A stretch of 38,286 nt of DNA from Planctomycetota bacterium (GTDB lineage Bacteria; Planctomycetota; Brocadiia; Brocadiales; Brocadiaceae). The position numbers and the translations under genes are program-made. Location of the stretch: NCBI GenBank assembly GCA_023261445.1, contig JAHFOX010000004.1, positions 1 to 38,286 of the forward strand, given 5' to 3'. This document shows positions 1-8,618 of the stretch, piece after piece. Each line of letters opens with the position of its first letter. The stretch's first letter is position 1. Under the pieces are notes generated by a model. That model did not search any database. It was not told the DNA's origin and was given only the letters and a program-made list of their open reading frames with translations.

Positions 1-248
1 AATTCAGGTTTATTGGCGTTTTTGGGAAACCTTTGTTTGCAGGTGTTCTCATGGCAATAGCTGCTATACTATTGCAGAAATATTGCCATATAAGCGTAGC
101 AATATTTCTGGTTATTACTACTTATATTTTGGTTGTTTTGATGACGAAGACGTTTACTCGAAGTGACATTAAATCTATAAAAGAAATACTGAGATATAGG
201 ACAGAGTTCCAAAACAAACAAATAAACGAAGCGGGAGAATTGTTATGA
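1..248 (+). CDS. Polysaccharide flippase (Wzx/MATE-like), C-terminal fragment
   Basis: The reading frame is open from the left edge; upstream of the ORF-track TTG it reads FRFIGVFGKPLFAG, so the gene clearly begins outside the window. The 'KPL.AG..M' pattern followed by two hydrophobic stretches and a short basic cytoplasmic tail is typical of the last helices of polysaccharide-biosynthesis flippases, which move lipid-linked oligosaccharide across the inner membrane. The stop codon overlaps the next ATG (ATGA), indicating translational coupling to the phosphodiesterase that follows. The family call rests on about 80 residues plus context, so another multi-spanning export protein cannot be excluded. 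Confidence 0.6.
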   Translation, partial: FRFIGVFGKPLFAGVLMAIAAILLQKYCHISVAIFLVITTYILVVLMTKTFTRSDIKSIKEILRYRTEFQNKQINEAGELL

Positions 249-1906
249 AGCCTAAAGTATTGGTAATAGGCATAGACGGCGGGACTTTTGATATAATAAA
301 TCCACTGATTAATAAAGGGTTTTTGCCAAATCTTAAGAGGCTTATTGAAAATGGTTCATCGGGGATTCTTCAATCAACTATTCCGCCAGTTTCCCCTGCC
401 GCATGGTCAACATTTATAACCGGGGAAAACCCGGGCTTACATGGGATATATGATTTTTTCGATATATGGCCAAATACATATAAGCTGAGAATCCTGAATG
501 CAAGCATGAGAAAAGGTAAAAGCTTTTGGAAATACGCAGAAGATACCGGCAAAAAGGTATGTCTTATAAATGTTCCATTTACCTTTCCTCCTGAGAAAGT
601 TAATGGAATTATGATTTCGGGGATGGATACACCATCTTACGATTCTGATTTTATGTGTCCAAAGGAGTTGAAGGAGGAGATAGAAAGGCACGTTGGTAAA
701 TATAGGGTAGATACTCATGTATCTGACATTCAAGGATATGAATCAATGGAAGAACATAAGCTTCTCGATATTTTCAAGAAGCATGTTTTTGAGCAGATTG
801 ACATACATGCCAGAACAGCCCTTTACCTCATTAAAAAGGAAGAATGGGACATATTTACCGTTGTCTTCACTTCTACCGACAGGGCTCAGCATCATTACTG
901 GAAATTTTATAAAAATGGCAAAGATCCTTTGTCAAAAGTAATCCCACAGGTATACGAAAAAATTGATAGTTATATTGGTGAAATTATAAAAGCGAGTGGT
1001 CCTGACACTAACGTTATAATCATGTCGGACCACGGCGCAGGACCCATTGAGAGAGTAGTTGTGCTGAATAACTGGCTGGCGGAAAGGGGATACCTTGCGA
1101 CTCAAGCAACCAGCATTAATCATAATTTTAAAATTGGCATCTATAGAACAGCCAAAAAGCTTTTTCCACAGAAGTTTAAAAAGAAACTTAAAAGCGTATT
1201 TCCTGAGATGAAAAGTAAACTTTCAAGTTTCCTGATACTATCCGGGATAAATTGGGGTGCAACTAAAGCCGTTGCTGAAGGATTTTACGGTAGTATTTAT
1301 ATTAACACTTTAGGTGAAAGACCTTTAGGGATTGTAAGCGCAGAAGATTATAATGCTGTATGTGATAAAATAATAAATGAACTCAAGGGCTTAGTTGATC
1401 CCAAAACTGGGGAAAGCCCTATTCGTGGTATTTATAAGAAGAAAGACATTTACTTTGGAAGTTCAATAAACAGTGCACCGGATATAGTCATTCAGCCTGC
1501 GCCTGGCTATCAGTTCGTGGGAGACTTTGTAAAGCTTCAGCATTCAGGCTCACTTAAAGGACAGGAAGTTTTTGTTGATACCATGAGGACTAGGGTATCC
1601 GGCACGCACACTCCGGAAGGAATACTAATAATGCAGGGAGACTCAATAAAGAAGGGAGAAAAAATCGTTGGCGCAGAGATTGGTGACTTGCCTGTAACAA
1701 TTCTTGGCATTTTAGGGATTCCAATACCAGAAGATATGAACGGTAGATTTTTGAAGGATATTTTGAATACGCCATCCGAAGTAAAATATATCTCTGATAA
1801 AGAAGTGACTAAGAAAGCCACTGATTTGCATGACATGAGAGTATATACCAAAGAGGAAGAAGCGGCAATAACCAAACAACTCAGAAATCTTGGTTATATT
1901 GACTAA
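245..1906 (+). CDS. Alkaline-phosphatase-superfamily phosphodiesterase / nucleotide pyrophosphatase, copy 1
   Basis: This 553-residue protein has the type I phosphodiesterase/nucleotide pyrophosphatase fold. The N-terminal GIDGGTFD carries a metal-binding Asp (D11) and a Thr in the nucleophile position (T14). Further predicted metal ligands are D212 and H216 in STDRAQHH, and D262/H263 in SDHGAG. There is no signal peptide or membrane segment, so it should act in the cytoplasm, probably hydrolysing or transferring a phosphodiester or nucleotide-sugar-type substrate; the substrate cannot be read from sequence. It starts inside the flippase stop (ATGA) and the GT4 gene follows after 1 nt. It ends in a short acidic helix plus 'LRNLGYID', a tail shared with the two paralogues downstream. 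Confidence 0.85.
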   Translation: MKPKVLVIGIDGGTFDIINPLINKGFLPNLKRLIENGSSGILQSTIPPVSPAAWSTFITGENPGLHGIYDFFDIWPNTYKLRILNASMRKGKSFWKYAEDTGKKVCLINVPFTFPPEKVNGIMISGMDTPSYDSDFMCPKELKEEIERHVGKYRVDTHVSDIQGYESMEEHKLLDIFKKHVFEQIDIHARTALYLIKKEEWDIFTVVFTSTDRAQHHYWKFYKNGKDPLSKVIPQVYEKIDSYIGEIIKASGPDTNVIIMSDHGAGPIERVVVLNNWLAERGYLATQATSINHNFKIGIYRTAKKLFPQKFKKKLKSVFPEMKSKLSSFLILSGINWGATKAVAEGFYGSIYINTLGERPLGIVSAEDYNAVCDKIINELKGLVDPKTGESPIRGIYKKKDIYFGSSINSAPDIVIQPAPGYQFVGDFVKLQHSGSLKGQEVFVDTMRTRVSGTHTPEGILIMQGDSIKKGEKIVGAEIGDLPVTILGILGIPIPEDMNGRFLKDILNTPSEVKYISDKEVTKKATDLHDMRVYTKEEEAAITKQLRNLGYID

Positions 1907-1907
1907 T

Positions 1908-3077
1908 ATGAAGATTGCGTATGTATACGGAAGCACTCCACTCAGGCATGGTGACATTACGGATATGGAGAGGGCTGTAAAAGAAAACCGTGACTGGCTG
2001 GGTGATACAGCAAATTATGTTGCCACTCTTGGACACGATGTTTCTATCTTTTTAATGCATAAAAAAATCTCAGGTCATCTGGAGTACAAAGGCGTTAAAT
2101 GGCATGCATATAAACCATTAATTACGCATAAGAAATTAATCGCTGGTAAAGAACCTTGTATGAAAATGTTGAAGGATGTCTTTGAAAGCAAACCTGATAT
2201 TATTCACTTCCAAACTGTTTCATATTGTATAAATTATGCCATTTATGTGCGCAAAGCAAGGCGCAGTGGAATACCTATAGTTGCCCAGTATCATGGAGGC
2301 AGATTTCCGCGTCATTTCTGGGACAGATGGGCACAGGGTTATGCATTAAGAAATTCAGATGCCGCCATTTTTTTGACTAGAGAAAGCAGTGAAATGTATA
2401 TTCAGCGTTATAATCTCAACCCGGAAAAAATCCATATTATTCCTTGTGGCTTTGCCGAGGAATTTTTTCCAATAGATAAAAGTATTGTGCGCAAAAAAAC
2501 AGGGCTACAGGGGAATCCGCTTATAATATGGGTTGCATTCCTGAGAAAGGTTAAGGACCCCATGATATTACTGAGAGCCTTTTCAAATATAGTAAAGAAA
2601 TATCCGGAGGCGAGGCTTTGTTATATAGGAAGCGGCGAGATGGAAGAACCTCTTAAGCGCGCTGTTGAAGAAGATAAATCTATTCAAGGAAAAGTTACTA
2701 TAAAAGGTTTTGTGCCAAAAGATGAGATACCTTCTTACCTAAATTCAGCAGATATATATGTCCTTGCAAGTCATGTTGAACCATTTGCAATTTCTCCAAT
2801 GGAGGCAATGGCATGCGGGGTAGTTCCAATTCTAACTACACTGCCTTGTTTCAAGATAATGACAGATAGTGGTAAATATGGTTTACTATTCGAACCCGGA
2901 TACCAAAAAGGGCTTGAGGATCAGATTGAAAAACTTATAAATGATAGACCGCTTATACAAAGGCTTTCGAGAGAAGTTGCAAAAAGAGCCTCTGATTACT
3001 TTTCATGGAAGGCTTCTGCAGAAAAATTAGTAAACCTTTACAAGAAAGTTTTGAGCGATAGAAAAGGAATTAAATAA
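1908..3077 (+). CDS. GT4-family glycosyltransferase
   Basis: The protein has a GT-B fold with an N-terminal acceptor domain starting MKIAYVYGSTPLRHGD and a C-terminal nucleotide-sugar domain with the GT4 signature 'PFAISPMEAMACGVVPI' (E-x7-E-like). It should transfer a sugar from a nucleotide donor to a growing lipid-linked glycan on the cytoplasmic face. The ORF-track start at 1890 would overlap the previous gene by 17 nt and adds six residues not seen in the family. The ATG at 1908, one base after the preceding stop, places the beta-strand right at the N-terminus and gives 389 residues, so I chose it. The next phosphodiesterase starts 1 nt after its stop, so this is one transcription unit. 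Confidence 0.88.
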   Translation: MKIAYVYGSTPLRHGDITDMERAVKENRDWLGDTANYVATLGHDVSIFLMHKKISGHLEYKGVKWHAYKPLITHKKLIAGKEPCMKMLKDVFESKPDIIHFQTVSYCINYAIYVRKARRSGIPIVAQYHGGRFPRHFWDRWAQGYALRNSDAAIFLTRESSEMYIQRYNLNPEKIHIIPCGFAEEFFPIDKSIVRKKTGLQGNPLIIWVAFLRKVKDPMILLRAFSNIVKKYPEARLCYIGSGEMEEPLKRAVEEDKSIQGKVTIKGFVPKDEIPSYLNSADIYVLASHVEPFAISPMEAMACGVVPILTTLPCFKIMTDSGKYGLLFEPGYQKGLEDQIEKLINDRPLIQRLSREVAKRASDYFSWKASAEKLVNLYKKVLSDRKGIK

Positions 3078-3078
3078 G

Positions 3079-4773
3079 ATGCAAAGGAAGGTATTTGGTA
3101 TAGGGCTCGATGGCGCTACTTATGACCTGTTAATTCCCTGGTTTAAGAAAGGAAAACTTCCAAATTTATACAAGCTATACTCTAACGGCGCTAAGGGGAC
3201 GCTGGAATCAAGCATTCCATACATGAGTCCAACGGCATGGACATCCTTTATGACAGGCAAAAACCCTGGGAAACATGGCATCTATGACTTTGTGCAGCAT
3301 AAAGATAATAGTTATGAAATATTTTTCTGTAACGCTGCCACAAGAAAGGCAAAGAGCTTATGGAAAATTCTAAGTGAAAACGATAAATGGGTGGGAGTAA
3401 TCAATGTCCCTATGACCTATCCTCCTGAAGAAGTTAAGGGATTCTTGATTTCCGGGATGGAGGCGCCAGGCGTTCAGAGCCAATTCACATACCCCGCCAC
3501 TCTTTATAAAGAACTTAAAGATGCCACAGGGGAGTACAATCTGCACGGTGACTATTACACACGATTCGGTCCAGAGGTTTATCTTAAAAATGTATTTGAG
3601 ACTATAGAAAGCCAGTGCCGCGCTGCAAAGTATCTCCTCAGAAATCATACATGGGACTTTTTTTTCTTTGTTTTTGGTTCTACAGACAGAATTCAGCATT
3701 TTTTCTGGAAATACATTGACCCAAAGCATCCGGGCTATAGAAAGGAAGAAGCAGAAAAATATGGTGATTACATTCTTAAAGTATATGAGGCAGTTGACGG
3801 AGAAATAGGGGAGTTCATGTCAATAGTTCCTAAAGACACCTTAGTATTTGTTATGTCAGATCATGGAGCCGGCGGATACCACAAGATAATACATCTTGAC
3901 AGATGGTTGTCCAGAGAGGGTTATTTAAGATACCAGCTTCAAAAACGAAATATTGGCAAGGAGGTTTTCAAAAAGGTTTATGTGCAGACGAGGAAGTATT
4001 TCCCCAGATTTTTAAAAGACGCCTTGAAAAGCTACTTTCCCGAATTCAGAACAAAGATTGAGTCGAATCTTATCCTGTCAAACATTGATTGGCAAAAGAC
4101 CAGAGTGTTTTCTCTGGGTATAGAGGCAACGCATATCTTTATCAATGAGGAGGGACGATTTCCGATGGGTGTTGTTAAGTCGGGTCGGGAGTATGAGGAA
4201 TTAAGGGCGGAAGTGATAAGGAAGCTTTATGAACTTAAAGACCCTTCTACAGGAGAAAAGGTGGTTGCTAAAATTTATAAAAGGGAAGATATTTTCAGCG
4301 GTGAGTGTGCCCGTAAGGCTGCGGATCTTATAGTATTATGGAAAAACGATACATATATAACAAGACGATCTTATGGCGGAGACTCGGCCTCTTCTGGTAA
4401 TGATATTTTTGATGACAATCTTAAATATGGTGAAATAGGGGAACTGATGGCCCTTGAACAGACAGGAACGCATAGGATTAATGGAATGTTTATTTTATAC
4501 GGCGATATCTTTGACAAGAAAGAAATTCACAGTGCAAAAATAATAGACCTTGCACCGACAATCATACACATGCTGGGATTGCCTGTTCCCTCAGATATGG
4601 ATGGCAGGGTGCTAACTGAGGCATACAAGGAAGATTTCCTGCAAAAGAACCTTATAAAGCACAAAACAAAGAGTGTCAAAGATGTTTCAGGACAGCATGG
4701 TCAAAATGTCTTCTCTCCTGAAGAAGAATCTGTGATCAAAGAGAGATTAAAACGACTTGGATATATTGAATGA
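3079..4773 (+). CDS. Alkaline-phosphatase-superfamily phosphodiesterase, copy 2
   Basis: This is a 564-residue paralogue of the genes on either side. It keeps GLDGATYD (Asp and Thr in the metal/nucleophile site), 'STDRIQHFFWKY' and MSDHGAGG (D261/H262), so all expected catalytic residues are present. It has no signal peptide. An insertion in the C-terminal half (around residues 430-455, rich in Ser, Gly and Asp) distinguishes it from copy 1. The tail 'KERLKRLGYIE' is conserved. It lies 1 nt behind the GT4 gene and 22 nt before copy 3. The superfamily is secure, but the substrate is unknown; phosphoglycan or nucleotide-sugar turnover is an inference from the polysaccharide context. Confidence 0.85.
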   Translation: MQRKVFGIGLDGATYDLLIPWFKKGKLPNLYKLYSNGAKGTLESSIPYMSPTAWTSFMTGKNPGKHGIYDFVQHKDNSYEIFFCNAATRKAKSLWKILSENDKWVGVINVPMTYPPEEVKGFLISGMEAPGVQSQFTYPATLYKELKDATGEYNLHGDYYTRFGPEVYLKNVFETIESQCRAAKYLLRNHTWDFFFFVFGSTDRIQHFFWKYIDPKHPGYRKEEAEKYGDYILKVYEAVDGEIGEFMSIVPKDTLVFVMSDHGAGGYHKIIHLDRWLSREGYLRYQLQKRNIGKEVFKKVYVQTRKYFPRFLKDALKSYFPEFRTKIESNLILSNIDWQKTRVFSLGIEATHIFINEEGRFPMGVVKSGREYEELRAEVIRKLYELKDPSTGEKVVAKIYKREDIFSGECARKAADLIVLWKNDTYITRRSYGGDSASSGNDIFDDNLKYGEIGELMALEQTGTHRINGMFILYGDIFDKKEIHSAKIIDLAPTIIHMLGLPVPSDMDGRVLTEAYKEDFLQKNLIKHKTKSVKDVSGQHGQNVFSPEEESVIKERLKRLGYIE

Positions 4774-4795
4774 CAGGAAAGTATAAAAGATTAAA

Positions 4796-6463
4796 ATGAA
4801 CGTTGAAAAATCTCATAACAAAAAAGTATTTGTCATTGGAATAGATGGGGCGACCTTTGATTTGATAAAACCCTGGATTAACGAAGGAAGACTCCCAAAC
4901 ATTGCAAATATTATGCGTAATGGAGTGCATGGGCTTTTAAAATCAACTATCCATCCGTTGACGGCTCCGGCATGGACATCCTTTATGACAGGCAAGAATC
5001 CCGGTAAACATGGTGTATTTGACTTTATTATAAAAGTTCCCGGCAGCTACAACGTCAAACTGATTGATTCAAGGATGAGAGGCGCTGAAAGTCTGTGGAA
5101 TATATTAAGCTCTAAAGGCAAAAAAGTAGGGGTGATAAATGTTCCGTTGAATTATCCGCCGGAAAAGGTTAACGGATTCCTCATTTCATGGATGGATGCT
5201 CCGGGCACAGACTGTGAATTTACTCACCCTGCAGAACTTCATAATGAGATAAAAAAACATATAGGTAAATATGTTCTTACTGTAAATTTTAACTTGGGGC
5301 TGGATGATTACATTAAAGATATTTTCAATATGATTGAGAACAGGGCTGCTACAGCGAACTATCTGATGAAGGCAAAAGAATGGGATTTTTTTATGGTGTT
5401 GTTCAGCGCCACTGATTATGTGCAGCATGCGTTCTGGAAATACATGGATAAAAATCACCCTGGACATATCCCTGAACTTGCAAAGAAATATGGCAATGTA
5501 ATCAGGGATGTCTATGAAAAGATAGATGAGAAGGTTGGATATCTAATAAACGAATTGCCCGAAGATACCAATCTTTTGATTGTATCAGACCACGGGGCAG
5601 GACCCCTTAAAGGCGTGGTGAATCTTAACAGGTGGCTTGAACAGAAAGGTCTTCTTAGATTTGAGAAGGATAAAAGACCTTTCGCTGTAAAGATTGCGAA
5701 AAAAAGTTTTATATTCCTTAAGAGAAGACTTCCTGTAAGGGTAAAGGGTTTGCTGAAATCTATGATTCCGGAGGCAAGAGATATGCTCGAATCTAAGTTC
5801 CTTAGCTCTTCTATAGACTGGGAAAACACCAAGGCGTTTGCATACGGAGCTTATGGCAATATTTGGATAAATTTGAAAAGCAGAGAAGCTAACGGCATTG
5901 TAGAACCTTCGGAATTGCATGCATTGGAGGACTACATCTGCGCGGAACTCTTAAAACTTACAGACAATAAAGGTCAGAAGGTTGTAGAAAAGGTCTATAA
6001 AAAGGAAGAACTGTATTGGGGAGATTTCACTGACAGAGCGCCCGACCTCATAGTCAGGTGGGTTGATTACGCATATCACAGCAGGCAAAGGTTTGGTGAG
6101 GAAGAGAAGGAAATATTTATGGATACTCAAAAAATGCCGATGACCAATCTTGAGATGAACGGCTTTCACAAAATGGACGGTATATTTATTGCCAGCGGTG
6201 CTGGAATAAGAAAAGGTGTTGAGATTTCTGGAGCAGAGATAATAGACATGGCTCCTACGATACTTTCTATTATTGGACTGCCAATACCAGAAGATATGGA
6301 TGGTAAAATGTTGAATGATATATTTGAAAGTGAGTGTAATAAGAAAGGTGAAGTTGTGACAGAAGGCGTAGTTTCAGGCAGAAAAAAGATTTCTGAAGAT
6401 GGATACTCGGAATCAGAGTCTAAAAAGGTAGAGGAAAGGCTTAGAAATCTTGGGTATCTTTAG
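4796..6463 (+). CDS. Alkaline-phosphatase-superfamily phosphodiesterase, copy 3
   Basis: This third tandem paralogue has 555 residues. It opens with a short basic leader then VIGIDGATFD, and retains 'SATDYVQHAFWKY' and VSDHGAGP (D265/H266). The C-terminal region has the 'APTILSIIGLPIPEDMDGK' block found in all three copies, where the second metal site normally closes, and ends 'RLRNLGYL'. There is no secretion signal. It is the last gene of the + strand polysaccharide block; a convergent glycoside hydrolase follows after 80 nt with no clear hairpin. The copies have diverged clearly in the middle of the protein, which suggests separate substrates rather than a recent dosage duplication. Confidence 0.85.
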   Translation: MNVEKSHNKKVFVIGIDGATFDLIKPWINEGRLPNIANIMRNGVHGLLKSTIHPLTAPAWTSFMTGKNPGKHGVFDFIIKVPGSYNVKLIDSRMRGAESLWNILSSKGKKVGVINVPLNYPPEKVNGFLISWMDAPGTDCEFTHPAELHNEIKKHIGKYVLTVNFNLGLDDYIKDIFNMIENRAATANYLMKAKEWDFFMVLFSATDYVQHAFWKYMDKNHPGHIPELAKKYGNVIRDVYEKIDEKVGYLINELPEDTNLLIVSDHGAGPLKGVVNLNRWLEQKGLLRFEKDKRPFAVKIAKKSFIFLKRRLPVRVKGLLKSMIPEARDMLESKFLSSSIDWENTKAFAYGAYGNIWINLKSREANGIVEPSELHALEDYICAELLKLTDNKGQKVVEKVYKKEELYWGDFTDRAPDLIVRWVDYAYHSRQRFGEEEKEIFMDTQKMPMTNLEMNGFHKMDGIFIASGAGIRKGVEISGAEIIDMAPTILSIIGLPIPEDMDGKMLNDIFESECNKKGEVVTEGVVSGRKKISEDGYSESESKKVEERLRNLGYL

Positions 6464-6543
6464 ATTGTAAGTATACTAACGATTTGCATATTCAATAATG
6501 AAATACCATAATTCAGAAAGCAGAAAAAAATAGTATCACAATT

Positions 6544-7599
6544 CTATTGTTTCGCTTTTGAAATAATCTGCTTGAGTGTATTGTATGCCTTTTTTTTGTT
6601 GCCATTCCCATAAAGTAATCCCATATCACTAAAAAGACCTTCTGTGCTGTCAAATATTTTTAACCAGAATATTGCCTTAACACCTTTTTCTCTTGATATT
6701 TTTGCCAGACTTATAAGGTCTTTTGACTGTTTCTCTTCATTAGATAAATATGGCTTGATTCCTTTAGGGAATTTGAAAGTCACACCGGGAACACCAACCT
6801 CACTAAGCCATACAGGGACATTAGTATTTTCTTCTTCCAATACTTTATTGATTCTATCAATTAAATCAGTAAAAGTAATGGGGTACGGAGTGTCGCTGGT
6901 ATCTATAGGAAAATAATTATGAATGTCAAATATATCGAATGAATGGCTTTTTATAATTTGCCTAGCCATGTTCATATACTCATCTATTCCATAAGGAATT
7001 GCTTTTGGTCTGGATGCCCCGCAGGCAAGCCCAGCCGAAAGCACCTTTATATCAGGGTTTGCCTTCTTTACTGTCTTGTATGCTGCCTGAAGAAGTGTTA
7101 TATAATCATTGATGCTTCCATGCCAAAAGGCTTTGGCATTGGGTTCGTTTTCAATCTGTATGTAGTTTATCTTTCCTTTGTAATGGGTAACGAGATTGGT
7201 AATGAAATCCTCGTAGTCGCCAATTTTTCTGGGTAGAGAGCTAAAATGATAACCTTTTCTTCCAAGTTCTGATACTTCACTGCTCCCCCATGACGATATT
7301 GCCTTAATTGTAAAGAGTATCTCTATATTATGTTTTCTTGCAAGTCTAACCATTTCATCGTAACCATCCCACTGGTAACCACCTTTTTTAGGCTCTGCAA
7401 CCTGCCAGAAAAGCGACACCCGCACAATATCCATGCCTAAATCTTCCATGATTTTCAATTCCTTCTCAAACTCTCCTGGATTTTGTTTAATTATATGACT
7501 GCCAAAATGTATTTTATCTTCGGCAGAGATAATCATAGGGATTGTTAATAATAGAAAGAAGTTGCACAAAACTGTAAAAATAATATATTGTTTCTTCAT
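6544..7599 (-). CDS. Secreted clan GH-A-like glycoside hydrolase
   Basis: The 351-residue protein starts with a signal peptide (MKKQYIIFTVLCNFFLLLTIPMI, probable cleavage near SAED). A TIM-barrel glycosidase follows. The acid/base candidate is E152 in IQIENEPN at the end of strand 4, and the nucleophile candidate is E267 in WLSEVGVPG at strand 7, the clan GH-A spacing. 'HFGSH...MDIVRVSLFWQVAEP' resembles GH5/GH39/GH10-like entries. It is the last gene of the - strand polysaccharide block, 20 nt after the GT2 gene. In such loci a periplasmic glycosidase commonly trims or releases the polymer. The exact GH family and the linkage cut cannot be decided here. Confidence 0.75.
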   Translation of the reverse strand: MKKQYIIFTVLCNFFLLLTIPMIISAEDKIHFGSHIIKQNPGEFEKELKIMEDLGMDIVRVSLFWQVAEPKKGGYQWDGYDEMVRLARKHNIEILFTIKAISSWGSSEVSELGRKGYHFSSLPRKIGDYEDFITNLVTHYKGKINYIQIENEPNAKAFWHGSINDYITLLQAAYKTVKKANPDIKVLSAGLACGASRPKAIPYGIDEYMNMARQIIKSHSFDIFDIHNYFPIDTSDTPYPITFTDLIDRINKVLEEENTNVPVWLSEVGVPGVTFKFPKGIKPYLSNEEKQSKDLISLAKISREKGVKAIFWLKIFDSTEGLFSDMGLLYGNGNKKKAYNTLKQIISKAKQ

Positions 7600-7619
7600 T
7601 TTATTGGCCTCTTATAGCG

Positions 7620-8618
7620 TTATTGTTTTTTAGTACTTTCTGTGCCAGTGGATGTAAAAGGATTCGATATAAAACCATAAACACTCCCAAGCCCTATGGC
7701 TGTTGCTCTAAGCATAAGGAAAAATGGCGCAAGCAAGGCAACGCCAATATCTCTCCTAATTGAGAAGTTTAAAAAAGGAATAGCTGAGATTAAGAATAAA
7801 AATATAAATGTTAAGAATGCATAAAAAAACAAGAAATGAAATAGGCTTAAAATTAGTGTGACTAACAATAAGAGTGAAAGTAATACCTGAAATTTCAGCA
7901 TTTTTGGAGTATAAGTATCAGTCACAATCTTTTCTGGGAATTTTTTGTATACAATTACTCTCCAGAAACCCCTCCAGAACTTAAGTCTAAAATATTTTAA
8001 GATGCTGTTAGGGTGTCCGCTATGGTATACCTTTGCATTGGGATTGAAAATCATTCGATATTTTGTTTTGGACAATCTGTATGAGAGTTCCGTATCCTCA
8101 TTATTAGCCTTCGGGAAATTCGTATTAAATCCTCCATACTCGATAAAAATATTTCGCCGAAAGGCGGCGGAATATGTATCAATCATATCTACAGAATTTA
8201 ATTTTGAAAGCACCTCGTATCGTTCCTCAAACTCCGTCTGCACAAAGCGTATGATTAGATTGCCTTTCCCCCTTTTGTACGCTCCTTTTACTGCTATAAT
8301 TTCCTTGTCCTTAAAAGGCGAGATCATTTCTTCTATCCAGTTGGGCTCTGCTATACAATCAGCGTCTGTGAAGATTATTATTTCTCCTGATGAGTTTTTA
8401 GCCCCAAGATTTCTGGCGGTTGCAGGACCCGAATTTTCTTGCCCAAAAAGCTTAACGGGATATCTTTTTGTTAATTCTGGAGTTGAATCGGTTGAACCAT
8501 CGTCAACCACTATCACCTCATAAGATTCCTTTTGTATTGTCTGGTTTAGCAAAGAGTTTAAACACGATTCTATGGTGTCCTCCTCATTATATGCAGGGAT
8601 GATTACTGACACTAACAT
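7620..8618 (-). CDS. GT2-family glycosyltransferase with membrane anchor
   Basis: This GT-A glycosyltransferase has 332 residues. It shows the N-terminal VSVIIPAYNEE, VVDDGSTDST for nucleotide binding, and the DxD-type metal motif in IIFTDADCIAEPNW. 'NNEDTELSYRL' matches the acceptor-side ED motif. Two to three hydrophobic helices near residues 240-310 anchor it in the inner membrane. It should add a sugar to a lipid-linked intermediate on the cytoplasmic face. The ATG lies inside the end of the radical SAM gene (7-nt overlap), so the two are probably translationally coupled. Confidence 0.85.
   Translation of the reverse strand: MLVSVIIPAYNEEDTIESCLNSLLNQTIQKESYEVIVVDDGSTDSTPELTKRYPVKLFGQENSGPATARNLGAKNSSGEIIIFTDADCIAEPNWIEEMISPFKDKEIIAVKGAYKRGKGNLIIRFVQTEFEERYEVLSKLNSVDMIDTYSAAFRRNIFIEYGGFNTNFPKANNEDTELSYRLSKTKYRMIFNPNAKVYHSGHPNSILKYFRLKFWRGFWRVIVYKKFPEKIVTDTYTPKMLKFQVLLSLLLLVTLILSLFHFLFFYAFLTFIFLFLISAIPFLNFSIRRDIGVALLAPFFLMLRATAIGLGSVYGFISNPFTSTGTESTKKQ

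Noticed and set aside
7945-8523. 192-aa ORF on the + strand
   Set aside because: It lies wholly antisense to the GT2 gene, whose motifs are intact.
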